DNA from: Caballeronia mineralivorans PML1(12)
Lineage (GTDB): Bacteria; Pseudomonadota; Gammaproteobacteria; Burkholderiales; Burkholderiaceae
Direction: 5' to 3'
DNA: 52,798 bases
NCBI RefSeq assembly: GCF_001028175.1
Contig: NZ_AEJF01000249.1
Coordinates: forward strand, 1 to 52,798
Each line of letters opens with the position of its first letter. The stretch's first letter is position 1. The notes beneath the pieces were generated by a model. That model ran no database searches, was not told the origin of the DNA, and saw only the letters and a program-made list of their open reading frames with translations. Shown piece after piece: positions 7,336-16,099 of the stretch. The position numbers and the translations under genes were made by a program.

Positions 7336-10300
7336 AACTGACTCACTTCTTTATCGAGCACCCGCGCTTTGCTGCGGTGCTCAACATATTTGTCGTTCTC
7401 ATCGGCCTGGCAACCATGGTGTCGTTGCCAGTGGCTCAGTATCCGAACATTGTTCCCACGACCATCCAGATCACGGCCTCGTATCCCGGTGCGTCGGCCG
7501 ATACCATTGCGCGCACGGTTGCAACGCCTCTTGAGCAGTCTATCAATGGCGTTGAGAACATGGATTACATCTCGAGCCAGTCGACCGGTAACGGTCAGTT
7601 GACGATCACTGTGATCTTCAAGGTTGGGACGAATCCAGACACGGCGCTCCTGCTGACACGCAGCCGTGTGGAAGACACGCTCTCGCGCCTGCCAAACGAA
7701 GTGCAATTGCAGGGGGTCCAGGTCAAGAAAACCATTCAGGCTCTCCTGCTCGGCGTTCATGTCTATTCGCCCGACGGTTCCCGCAGTCCCGAGTACCTGT
7801 CGAACTACATGCTCAAGGTTCGCGATCAGATCGCGCGCTTGCCGGGCGTGTCGGACTTCCAGTTGTTCGGCGAGCGGCAGTACGCGATGCGAATCTGGAT
7901 CGATCCCGACAAAGCTGCTTCGCACAACATCAGCGCGGGCGAAATACTGGCTGCGCTTCGTGCGCAGAATGCCGCCGTGTCCGCAGGCGTGCTCAACCAG
8001 CCCCCTGTCTCCAACAATGGCACGGGTGCCTACCAGATCAACGTCGACGCGCTTGGCCGCCTCACCACGCCCGAACAATTTGGCGACATCGTCGTGAAGT
8101 CGGATTCGCTGGGACGCGTCACGCGTATTCGCGATATTGGTCGTGTTGAGCTCGGCTCCGTAGACTACGGTTCGAAGGCTTATGCCGACAGGTATGCGGC
8201 AACGCCGTGGTTCGTCATTGCCACGCCTGATGCGAACGTGGTGCAAGTCGAGCATGACGTCTGGGCCAAAATGGCCGAGTTGAAGAAAAGCTTCCCGCCC
8301 GGCATCGACTACATCAAGATCTATGACCCGACTACATTCGTATCCCAGTCGATCCACGAAGTAGCCAAGACTATCGTCATCGCCATTCTGCTGGTGGTGG
8401 GTGTGGTCTATCTGTTCCTGCAGAACTGGCGCGCCACTATCATTCCGGTTGTAGCCATCCCGGTGTCGCTGGTCGGAACGTTCACTGTCCTATCCTTGTT
8501 TGGCGCGTCGATCAATAACCTCTCATTGTTCGGACTGGTCCTGGCCGTGGGGATTGTCGTGGACGATGCAATCGTGGTTGTCGAGAATGTCGAACGAAAC
8601 ATGGCGCTCGGTATGTCGCCACGAGAGGCCGCTCATCAAACGATGAACGAAGTGTCGACTGCCATTATTGCGATCGCGCTCACGTTGTGCGCGGTGTTCG
8701 GGCCCACCGCATTGATGTCCGGCATCTCCGGTCTGTTCTTCAAGCAGTTCGCGATCACGATCGCCGCCTCCACAGTCATCTCGTGCTTCGTCTCCCTGAC
8801 GCTGAGCCCGGCTCTGTGTGCGGCGCTTCTCAAGCCTCACGAGATGGAGAAATCTCACGGCGGTTCGACTACGCTGGGCCGCTTGCATCATGCAGTTTTT
8901 GGCCGGTTCAACGCGTCGTTCGAATGGCTGTCGTCCAGGTACGGGAAAATGACCAGCCGATTCGTTCGTGCGACGACCGTCATGCTGATCGTCTATACCG
9001 GCTTGATTGCTGCGACTGCGTTGCAGATGTCGAGAATGCCCACGGGTTTCATTCCGGATCAGGACATCGGTTATCAGGCCGTTATCGCGTTCCTTCCCCC
9101 GGGGTCCAGTCTTGAACGCACCGACAAGGTGATTCGCGAGATCAACGACATCGTGCTCGATACCCCCGGACTCAAAGGCGTTACCCACACGTCACCCGTG
9201 TCGGGCTTTGACGTGACGACCGGCACGATCGCACCCAACGTGGGGACGCTTTTCTACGGGCTGCCTTCGCTGTATGGCAAACATGTCCCTGGCGTCAATG
9301 CAGCGTCGACGCTGGTCAAACTCCGTAAGCGTGTTGCCGATGTCAAGGATGCGGTGGTCGTCGTGATCAATCCGCCGCCCGTGCAGGGGCTGGGATCCGC
9401 GGGTGGCTTCAAGCTGATGCTTGAAGACCGTGGTGGATTAGGGCCACAGGCGCTCGCCAACGCCGCGCAAGCACTCGTGGCTGCAGCCAACAAGGACAAG
9501 ACGTTCGGCGGTGTGTTCACGCTCTATAACGCTGGCGCGCCGTCGGTATATGCGGATATCGACCGACTCAAAGCAGAAAAGATCGGTCTCACTCCAACAG
9601 ACGTGTTTTCCACCATAGAGCTCTATCTTGGCTCGCAATACGTGAATGACTTCAACTTCATGGGACGTGCGTATCAAGTGCGTGTCCAGGGCGACGAGGC
9701 ATTCCGGCGGACACCGGATGACATTGGAAGACTCAAGGTACGCAATGCAACGGGCGACATGGTGCCGATCAGCAGTGTGGCAACGTTCAAGAACACCACG
9801 CAGCCGTATCGTGTGCCGCGCTACAACATGTATCCGGCAGCGGAAATAATGGGCGCGGCCGGCCCTGGCTTCTCATCGGGTGACGCCATTGAACGCATGG
9901 AACAGCTCGCCGATCAGGTCCTTCCGAACGGCATCACGTACGAGTGGACAGATCTCGCTCACCAGCAAAAAGAGCAGACCATGTCGCCCCTCGTGATCTT
10001 CGCCGCTTCGGCGCTGTTCGTGTTCCTCGTGCTTGCTGCGCAGTATGAAAGCTGGAAGACACCGCTCGCGATCGTGCTGATCGTTCCCATGTGCCTGCTC
10101 GCAGCGGCGATCGGTCTGAACGTGCGAGGCATGCCGATCGACATTCTTGCGCAGATTGGCTTTGTGGTGCTCGTTGGACTCGCCGCGAAGAACGCGATTC
10201 TCATTGTCGAGTTCGCAAAGCAGCGGCAGGAGGAAGACGGAGTCAATGCGGAGGACGCCGCCACACACGCGGCACACGTGCGGTTGCGGCCTATTCTGAT

Positions 10301-10523
10301 GACGTCGTTCGCCTTTATCGCGGGCGTGGCGCCACTCGCCATTGCCAGCGGCGCCGGCTCGGAAATGCGGCAGTCACTCGGCACCACCGTGTTTTTCGGC
10401 ATGCTCGGGGTGACCATCTTCGGGCTCGCTTTCACCCCGGCGTTTTACGCCTTCGTTCGCAAGCTCGGCATCAAGGACACACCTGCCTTGCCCCGGCAAC
10501 TCGGCAGTGGAGAAGCGAAATGA
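7332..10523 (+). CDS. RND multidrug efflux permease (HAE1 family)
   Basis: Inner-membrane proton-driven drug exporter of 1063 residues, full length for the HAE1 family. Seen: the N-terminal signature FIEHPRFAAVLNIFVVLIGLATMVSLPVAQYPNI, a periplasmic loop, a first membrane bundle (about 337-500) with GIVVDDAIVVVENVERN (the TM4 aspartate pair used in proton relay), a second periplasmic loop, and a second bundle from about 870 with AAKNAILIVEFAKQ and RPILMTSFAFIAGVAPLA. It is translationally coupled to the adaptor upstream and the outer-membrane factor downstream (both ATGA-type overlaps). Substrates cannot be predicted. Confidence 0.96.
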   Translation: MKLTHFFIEHPRFAAVLNIFVVLIGLATMVSLPVAQYPNIVPTTIQITASYPGASADTIARTVATPLEQSINGVENMDYISSQSTGNGQLTITVIFKVGTNPDTALLLTRSRVEDTLSRLPNEVQLQGVQVKKTIQALLLGVHVYSPDGSRSPEYLSNYMLKVRDQIARLPGVSDFQLFGERQYAMRIWIDPDKAASHNISAGEILAALRAQNAAVSAGVLNQPPVSNNGTGAYQINVDALGRLTTPEQFGDIVVKSDSLGRVTRIRDIGRVELGSVDYGSKAYADRYAATPWFVIATPDANVVQVEHDVWAKMAELKKSFPPGIDYIKIYDPTTFVSQSIHEVAKTIVIAILLVVGVVYLFLQNWRATIIPVVAIPVSLVGTFTVLSLFGASINNLSLFGLVLAVGIVVDDAIVVVENVERNMALGMSPREAAHQTMNEVSTAIIAIALTLCAVFGPTALMSGISGLFFKQFAITIAASTVISCFVSLTLSPALCAALLKPHEMEKSHGGSTTLGRLHHAVFGRFNASFEWLSSRYGKMTSRFVRATTVMLIVYTGLIAATALQMSRMPTGFIPDQDIGYQAVIAFLPPGSSLERTDKVIREINDIVLDTPGLKGVTHTSPVSGFDVTTGTIAPNVGTLFYGLPSLYGKHVPGVNAASTLVKLRKRVADVKDAVVVVINPPPVQGLGSAGGFKLMLEDRGGLGPQALANAAQALVAAANKDKTFGGVFTLYNAGAPSVYADIDRLKAEKIGLTPTDVFSTIELYLGSQYVNDFNFMGRAYQVRVQGDEAFRRTPDDIGRLKVRNATGDMVPISSVATFKNTTQPYRVPRYNMYPAAEIMGAAGPGFSSGDAIERMEQLADQVLPNGITYEWTDLAHQQKEQTMSPLVIFAASALFVFLVLAAQYESWKTPLAIVLIVPMCLLAAAIGLNVRGMPIDILAQIGFVVLVGLAAKNAILIVEFAKQRQEEDGVNAEDAATHAAHVRLRPILMTSFAFIAGVAPLAIASGAGSEMRQSLGTTVFFGMLGVTIFGLAFTPAFYAFVRKLGIKDTPALPRQLGSGEAK

Positions 10524-11998
10524 ACACCCTCATATCCAGAACATCGAAAGCGATCATGGGTAGCCTAATCGTCGGCGCATTCCTAGCGGGCTGTGCCGTC
10601 GGGCCGGATTATGTTGCGCCCGACATTGAGATGACATCGTTCCACAACGCGAAGATAGTCGCTGACCGGCAAACCACTCTGCCGGCCCCGACCCTCGATA
10701 GCTGGTGGACCGGGTTCAATGATCCGGAGCTGGTCAAGGTGGTGCAACGGGCGCTGGGTCAAAACCTGAGTCTTGAGGCTGCGATCGCACGCGTCGCCCA
10801 GTCGCGCGCCGCGGCTCAGGCGGCCGGTGCTCAGTTGCTTCCAACGGTCGATGCCAATGCATCGTATTCGGCAGAACATCAGAGCGTGCATAGCCCCCTT
10901 GGCGCCCTTGCGAGCGCGTTTCCCAATTACAGTCGCGATCAGAAGGAGTACGTCGCGGGTGCAACCGCAAGCTGGGAAATCGATCTGGCCGGCGGCCTGA
11001 GACGCGCACACGCGGCTGCCACAGACGAAGAGGAGGCGGCCGAGGCCGCCCAACTTGGAACGCGCGTGACGGTCGCGGGCGACGCTGCCGACGCCTACCT
11101 GCAAATCAGGGGATTGCAGGCGGAGATGGCAGTCACCCAGGACCAGGTGGATACCGACGCCCATCTGCTTGAACTCGTGAAAGCGCGCAAACAAGCCGGA
11201 GCGGCTGACGAACGCGAGGTGGCTCAGGCGGAAGCGTTGTTGCGTCAGGCACGAGCAACCCTTCCGACCTTGCGCGTGGCGCTCGAAGCACAATTGAATC
11301 GGCTCGATGTTTTGATGGGCGCGCAACCAGGAACCTATGCGGCAGAACTCGGCGCTAACGCCGGCGTGATACCGGACGTGCCTGCCATCGGCAGCGGGGA
11401 TCAACCAGTCGATGTCCTGCGGCGTCGCCCTGACATCATTGCTGCCGAGCGCCATCTGGCGGCCTCTAACGAAGCAATCGGCGTGGCGCTTGCCGACTAC
11501 TATCCGAAGATTTCACTCACCGGCGCACTGGGATTCGACAGCATCACCGGCAGTCACTTCTTGAGTGCTAAGTCGTTCCAACCAGTCGGGACAGGAGCCC
11601 TGCAGTGGCGTCTGTTTGATTTCGGCAAGGTGGACGCCGAGGTCAAAAATGCGCGCGGGTCGTATGCGGAAGCACTGGCGCAGTATCGAGAGGCCGCGCT
11701 CAAAGCGACCGAAGACGTGGAAGACGCCTTCATGACGCTTTCGCAAACGGAGGTTCGTGCGCAGGAAATTCAACAGGAGGTCGACTCCTTGACGAAGGCG
11801 CGAGATCTTTCGGAGAAAGCGTATCGCGCGGGTTCGATCACGCTGACCGATGTGCTTGACGCCGATCGACAACTTCTTGAGTCGCGCGACGATCTCGATG
11901 CAACGAAGGCAGACGCGGCTCGCGCCGCAGTGAGAACCTTCCGTTCGCTGGGAGGGGGATGGGATGCCCCTCGGCAGCAGGTCGCCCAGACCAACTGA
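10520..11998 (+). CDS. Outer-membrane efflux lipoprotein (NodT/OprM family)
   Basis: A 492-residue outer-membrane channel for the RND pump. A lipoprotein signal ends at LAGC (lipid-modified Cys25). The start of the mature protein (AVGPDYVAPD) and SWWTGFNDPELVKVVQRAL are hallmarks of the NodT/OprM group. Two coiled-coil outer-membrane-factor repeats follow at about 60-270 and 280-480, with DVLRRRPDIIAAERHLAASNEAIGVA at the junction and DVLDADRQLLESRDDL near the end. The ATG at 10520 overlaps the pump stop (ATGA), so the three genes make a complete tripartite system. Confidence 0.95.
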   Translation: MNTLISRTSKAIMGSLIVGAFLAGCAVGPDYVAPDIEMTSFHNAKIVADRQTTLPAPTLDSWWTGFNDPELVKVVQRALGQNLSLEAAIARVAQSRAAAQAAGAQLLPTVDANASYSAEHQSVHSPLGALASAFPNYSRDQKEYVAGATASWEIDLAGGLRRAHAAATDEEEAAEAAQLGTRVTVAGDAADAYLQIRGLQAEMAVTQDQVDTDAHLLELVKARKQAGAADEREVAQAEALLRQARATLPTLRVALEAQLNRLDVLMGAQPGTYAAELGANAGVIPDVPAIGSGDQPVDVLRRRPDIIAAERHLAASNEAIGVALADYYPKISLTGALGFDSITGSHFLSAKSFQPVGTGALQWRLFDFGKVDAEVKNARGSYAEALAQYREAALKATEDVEDAFMTLSQTEVRAQEIQQEVDSLTKARDLSEKAYRAGSITLTDVLDADRQLLESRDDLDATKADAARAAVRTFRSLGGGWDAPRQQVAQTN

Positions 11999-12035
11999 CT
12001 CGATCGGGCGAGGTGATACGACCTATCCGGTTTCT

Positions 12036-12105
12036 GGGGAACAGCTTCCCACTTCCGGTCAGTAGTGGGACCTGCCCGGCTTCTCTATAGTTTCGTCAAG
12101 CAACT
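12036..12105 (+). promoter_or_regulatory. MFS gene regulatory block, copy of the RND block
   Basis: GGGGAACAGCTTCCC (12036-12050) is identical to 5859-5873, and TATAGTTTCGTCAAGCAAC (12086-12104) matches 16 of 19 bases of 5909-5927 at exactly the same spacing (50 bases start to start). The second operator of the RND block is degenerate here. AGTTTCGTCAAGCAACT (12089-12105) is a near-palindrome. It implies joint control of the two exporters. The MFS start is 30 bases downstream of the block. Confidence 0.6.
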
Positions 12106-12134
12106 GCACTCGCAGTCCTCAAGGAGAGATCGAC

Positions 12135-13310
12135 ATGGATCGCCGCCTTCTAACACTCGCACTGGGTATGTTCGCGCTCGGCACTGATAGCTTTGTCTTC
12201 GCGGGCATCCTGCCTGAAATCGCTCATTCGTTTGGCGTGAGCATTGGGGCTGCTGGCCAGCTGATTAGCGTGTATGCCCTGAGCTATGCGTTGCTTGGCC
12301 CGACCATCGCAGCGCTCGCTGCGAACATTGCACGAAAGCGTCTGCTGCTCAGCGGCATTGGACTGTTTGTGATTGCCAATCTCGGCACTATCGTGGCTCC
12401 GAGCCTCGGCATTGCATTGGCTACCCGGGCTTTCGCGGGTCTGGGTGCCGCCATGTTCTCACCGACGGCCAGCGGAACTGGCGCGTCGCTGGTACCACCA
12501 GAGCGTCGTGGGTATGCTTTGTCGATCATCGTAGCGGGTTTGACGACCGCTACCGCGCTGGGCTCGCCTATTGGTGCCGTGATTGGCGGGCTCGCAAGCT
12601 GGCACTGGACGTTGGTGCTTGTCGCCATGCTCGGCACAGCCGCATTCGCCGGTATCCTGGCGTTCTTGCCTGAGGTGCCGCTGCCGCCAGCCGTCTCGCT
12701 CAGCAAGCGCCTGTCTCCACTCACCGATTCCCGCGTCGGACTCACGCTCGCCACGACCGTGCTTGCTCAGATTGGCACCTTCATCATCTTCAGCTACTTC
12801 GCCGTCGTGTTTGACCGTGCTACTGGCCACAACGCCCTGGTGCTGGGTGGACTGCTTGTGTTATGGGGTCTGGCGGGAACCTGCTGGAATCTGTTGACGG
12901 GACGCATTCTCGACAGGATCGATTCACACAAGGTCGTCCGTTTCAAGCTTGGTATTGTCGCAGTCATCATGCTCACCTTGCCGATCACTGGCGCACACCT
13001 TTGGAGCGCGGCGATCGCGGTCACGATCTGGGGGGCGTGCGCATGGGGTGTGCTGGTACCGCAACAGTTCCGCCTCGCGAGCCTTAATCCGCCGATGACC
13101 GCGGTGCTGGTCGGCCTGAATACTTCGGCGACCTATGTTGGCGTGGCCATCGCTGGCGCGCTAGGTGCTGCCGTGATCCCGGTCATCGGCAGCCACAGCC
13201 TGGGCTACCTCGCAAGCATTCCCGTGGTCATCGCGATCCTCGTCTCCGAGCTCGCGACGCGGCGGATCGAATCGTTCGAAAATACGGCAAAAAACGTCGT
13301 AGTGGCTTGA
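12135..13310 (+). CDS. MFS transporter, DHA1-type exporter
   Basis: A 391-residue inner-membrane protein with about 12 hydrophobic segments. The opening (LALGMFALGTDSFVFAGILPEIAHSFGVSIGAAGQLISVYAL) and the motif-A region are typical of the DHA1 family of AraJ/Cmx-like drug exporters, and the motif-C-like stretch GLTTATALGSPIGAVIGG supports an antiporter. Ribosome site AGGAGAGATCGAC precedes the ATG. It follows the RND operon but has its own promoter block, which duplicates that of the RND operon. Cargo unknown. Confidence 0.92.
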   Translation: MDRRLLTLALGMFALGTDSFVFAGILPEIAHSFGVSIGAAGQLISVYALSYALLGPTIAALAANIARKRLLLSGIGLFVIANLGTIVAPSLGIALATRAFAGLGAAMFSPTASGTGASLVPPERRGYALSIIVAGLTTATALGSPIGAVIGGLASWHWTLVLVAMLGTAAFAGILAFLPEVPLPPAVSLSKRLSPLTDSRVGLTLATTVLAQIGTFIIFSYFAVVFDRATGHNALVLGGLLVLWGLAGTCWNLLTGRILDRIDSHKVVRFKLGIVAVIMLTLPITGAHLWSAAIAVTIWGACAWGVLVPQQFRLASLNPPMTAVLVGLNTSATYVGVAIAGALGAAVIPVIGSHSLGYLASIPVVIAILVSELATRRIESFENTAKNVVVA

Positions 13311-13362
13311 GTTTTCCAGTGCGCTTGCACGTCCCGCCCATTCCAGATACGAGGAAAAAGCA

Positions 13363-14175
13363 ATGTCTAACGTAAGCACATTCCATCAGTTACATGACAA
13401 CACATCACCGCTGCGCTTGCCGAATGTCTGGGATGCCGGCAGTGCCCGTCTCGTCGAGGCGTTGGGGGCCCAGGCGATCGCCACGACAAGCGCGGGCTTT
13501 GCATGGGCGCTGGGTTATCCAGACGGGCGCATTCTCCCTTTCGACGAGGTCGTCGGCTCTGTTCGGCGTATCGTCCGCGTTCTGAACGTGCCCTTGTCGG
13601 TCGACATCGAGAATGGCTATTCTGATGACCCCAAGACCGTTGCGGACCATGTCATGCGACTGGTGGATCTTGGTATCGCCGGCATCAATATTGAAGACGG
13701 CTCAGACGCAGCATCGCTTCTCGCCTTGAAGATCGAGGCGATCAAGGATGCCGTGGTGAGATCCGGTTCGGACGTCTTCGTCAACGCACGCAGCGACGTG
13801 TTTCTTGCAAGCCTGGTTGAACAATCGATGCAGCCGAAAGAGTCGATTGCTCGTGGCAAGCTGTATGCATCGGCCGGTGCGGATGGTCTTTTCCTGCCGG
13901 CTCTTGTTCACCCATCCGATATTGAGACCATTGTCGGCGCAACCCGTCTGCCTCTTAACGTCATGGCGGTTCCGGGACTCGCCGATGCGGTGGCCCTCGG
14001 GAAGCAAGGCGTTCGTCGACTCAGTGCTGGCAGCGGCATCTCGCAGGTCGTGCTCGGCAAAGCAAAGACCATCGCACGAGACTTTCTGGAGAGCGGTCGT
14101 TCTGAATCGATCAATGACCGGCCGTTGCCATATTCCGAGATTCAGGGTCTTTTCGCAGGACTGAGGAACCCGTGA
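13363..14175 (+). CDS. Isocitrate lyase / PEP mutase superfamily enzyme
   Basis: A 270-residue TIM-barrel protein of the ICL/PEPM superfamily. Seen: NVWDAGSARLVEALGAQAIATTSAG at the N-terminus, the metal-binding segment SVDIENGYSDD, GINIEDGS, VNARSDVF, then GADGLFLPAL and LNVMAVPG. The KKCGH cysteine motif of true isocitrate lyases is missing, so it belongs to the broad PEP-mutase-like group that cleaves or rearranges C-C or C-P bonds of 2-oxoacid-type substrates. Ribosome site GAGGAAAAAGC. It lies 52 bases after the MFS gene in the same direction and is probably cotranscribed with it. Confidence 0.88.
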   Translation: MSNVSTFHQLHDNTSPLRLPNVWDAGSARLVEALGAQAIATTSAGFAWALGYPDGRILPFDEVVGSVRRIVRVLNVPLSVDIENGYSDDPKTVADHVMRLVDLGIAGINIEDGSDAASLLALKIEAIKDAVVRSGSDVFVNARSDVFLASLVEQSMQPKESIARGKLYASAGADGLFLPALVHPSDIETIVGATRLPLNVMAVPGLADAVALGKQGVRRLSAGSGISQVVLGKAKTIARDFLESGRSESINDRPLPYSEIQGLFAGLRNP

Positions 14176-14309
14176 GAGGCGGGGCTGTTTCGAACCTTCG
14201 ATTGCTGCTGGAATGCCAATTTATGCGGTGATCGATACACGAATTTATTTAAACATGCCGACGTTCGCTCAGAACAGTCGGTATCGATTGACACACCATG
14301 GAGGTTGTA

Positions 14310-15047
14310 ATGATGCTTAATGGCAAACGCGCTCTGGTCACAGGGGCAAGCAGGGGTATCGGCGCTGCAATCGCGAAGGCTTTAGCGGCTGCTGGCGCAG
14401 ATGTGGCGATCACCTATGAGAAGTCGGCCGAACAGGCGGCCGGCGTTGTGAAGGCGATCGAAGCGCAAGGCCGGCGCAGTTTTGCAATCCAAGCCGATAG
14501 CGCAAGTGCATCGGAGGTTCAAGCCTCGGTGCAGAAGGCTGTGGAAGCACTGGGTGGGCTCGATATCCTGGTGAACAACGCCGGCATTCTTCGGATGGGC
14601 GATGTAAAGGATATTTCCATCGAAGACATCGACGCGATGCTTCACGTCAACGTGCGTGCGCCGATCGTGGCCTCAAAAGCCGCGATTCCCCATCTCAAGA
14701 CAGGGGGACGGATTATTTCAATAGGCAGTTACTTTGCCAATCGCGTCCCGGCCTCGGTGCTCGGCGTATACGCTGGCTCAAAGTCCGCTCTCGTCGCATT
14801 CACCCAAGGCCTGGCGAGAGAACTCGGCACACAAGGGATTACGGTAAATCTCGTCCAACCTGGTTCCATCAACACAGACATGAACCCGGTGGAAGGTCCG
14901 TTCGCATCGACGTTGAAATCGCTGACGGCCACAGGGGATTACGGCAAAGGCGAAGACATCGCGCAAGCAGTGGTCTTCCTTGCAAGCGCCAATGCCAGTT
15001 ACGTCAGCGGCGCCACGCTTACCGTTGATGGCGGCGCCAACGCTTAA
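14310..15047 (+). CDS. SDR family NAD(P)-dependent oxidoreductase
   Basis: A 245-residue classical short-chain dehydrogenase. Nucleotide-binding TGASRGIGAAIA at about 10-20, NNAG near 88-91, catalytic Ser in ISIGSY, and YAGSK (Tyr-x-x-x-Lys). It ends with the family's conserved VSGATLTVDGG. The start at 14310 has GGAGG five bases upstream; an ATG at 14298 overlaps that site and is less likely. Resembles the 3-oxoacyl-ACP reductase-like SDRs often seen next to exporter genes. Substrate unknown. Confidence 0.92.
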   Translation: MMLNGKRALVTGASRGIGAAIAKALAAAGADVAITYEKSAEQAAGVVKAIEAQGRRSFAIQADSASASEVQASVQKAVEALGGLDILVNNAGILRMGDVKDISIEDIDAMLHVNVRAPIVASKAAIPHLKTGGRIISIGSYFANRVPASVLGVYAGSKSALVAFTQGLARELGTQGITVNLVQPGSINTDMNPVEGPFASTLKSLTATGDYGKGEDIAQAVVFLASANASYVSGATLTVDGGANA

Positions 15048-15502
15048 AGCGAAACACCGGCGTCGGAGTGGGCGGGATTCGTGGGAGTAGAGTTTCGTAC
15101 TCGAAAACGTGTGCTGCAAGCGTAAGAGAGATATCACGGCCGAAAAAACCGCTGTGTTGCTCGTCACGTAGCCAGCAGCTCAATATCGTCTTTATCGAAT
15201 CTCAATTCAGGAGCAAACCGCTCTACATCGAAAAATGTCTAACTTCCCGGCATTTGAGTAGCCTTGGAATGTCGACGTTGCAATTAGAGCGATCGCGTCC
15301 ACTCGACAACCACGTCGGCCGTCAAGCTATCAAACGGGCCATGCGCCCATTGACTCTTCTGGTGTGCCTGCGAGTTCCGCTCGGTCGACCCATATCGCTC
15401 CTGAATGGCCATCCCTTAAAGGTCTGATAAGAGCGACTGAGCGGTCGTAGGCAGGCGAGTCATGAGCGGCTTCTCATGGCCGAACCCGGGCCGACGTTGA
15501 AT

Positions 15503-15588
15503 GTTAAGGATTGTAGGACGCCTGCCCTAAACAGCCGGCCTGCAAGCGCGCCGGGAAGCCGGCGGGCAGGCGTCCTACAATCCTTAAC
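15503..15588. repeat. 86-base inverted repeat with 25-bp perfect arms
   Basis: Arm 15503-15527 is exactly the reverse complement of 15564-15588. The 36-base interior carries two GCCGGC copies (15534-15539 and 15558-15563) that can extend the stem past a small bulge. There is no T-tract, so it does not look like a simple terminator; both ends begin or finish with GTTAAGG/CCTTAAC. Such size and perfection suggest a mobile palindromic (REP/MITE-like) unit or a protein-binding structure. Confidence 0.75.
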
Positions 15589-15674
15589 ACACGCAGCCCC
15601 ACGCGACTGGAGCAACACGGGCCGATCGCAACGTCCGGCCAGTCCAACTATTTCGCGTCTCGAATCCGGCGAAT

Positions 15675-15723
15675 CTCACGAATTCGGTTCAGGCGTCGTC
15701 TGCGGCGTGACCGAATTCGTGAG
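15675..15723. repeat. Inverted repeat with 14-bp perfect arms
   Basis: CTCACGAATTCGGT (15675-15688) and its exact reverse complement ACCGAATTCGTGAG (15710-15723) are separated by 21 bases. A partial further copy of the core (AATTCGGTT) occurs near 15760. Function unknown; possibly an operator or a stem in a transcript from the porin operon's 3' side. Confidence 0.6.
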
Positions 15724-16099
15724 CAAGCCGTTGATTAATATGGATGTCTGGTCTCAACAATTCGGTTCCCACGCAGCAGCGGTCCCGAGCGCCTCGAGAA
15801 ACGGCCACGGAAAAATCGCCTGCGAGTGGCCGTCGCTGAAGATGAGTTGCACGCCGTACACCATCGAATGAATGTCGACAACTTCGACGTCTCCCTGAGC
15901 GCTTCGCATCATGCGTGGCGCTCGCTGCCGCGTTTATCTGGATCTGCTGATTGTCAACCGGGCCGAGTGAACAACGGCGTGAGGCACGATCGTCCGGCGA
16001 TCAAGGCGGCGCCGCCCGCACTTCGCGCGCCATTGATGATGTCGCCCCCGCGCGACATGTCAGGCTCCTGTGCTTTGAGCCTGGCAAACGGGGCATCAC

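Larger units (their letters stand above)
15048..16099. other. Non-coding region with two long inverted repeats
   Basis: About 1 kb between the end of the SDR gene and the end of the porin gene. No frame on either strand resembles a protein family. Two perfect inverted repeats (15503-15588 and 15675-15723) are described separately. Confidence 0.5.

Noticed and set aside
15503..15723. The two long inverted repeats as a CRISPR array
   Set aside because: There are no repeated direct units with spacers; the two palindromes have different sequences.
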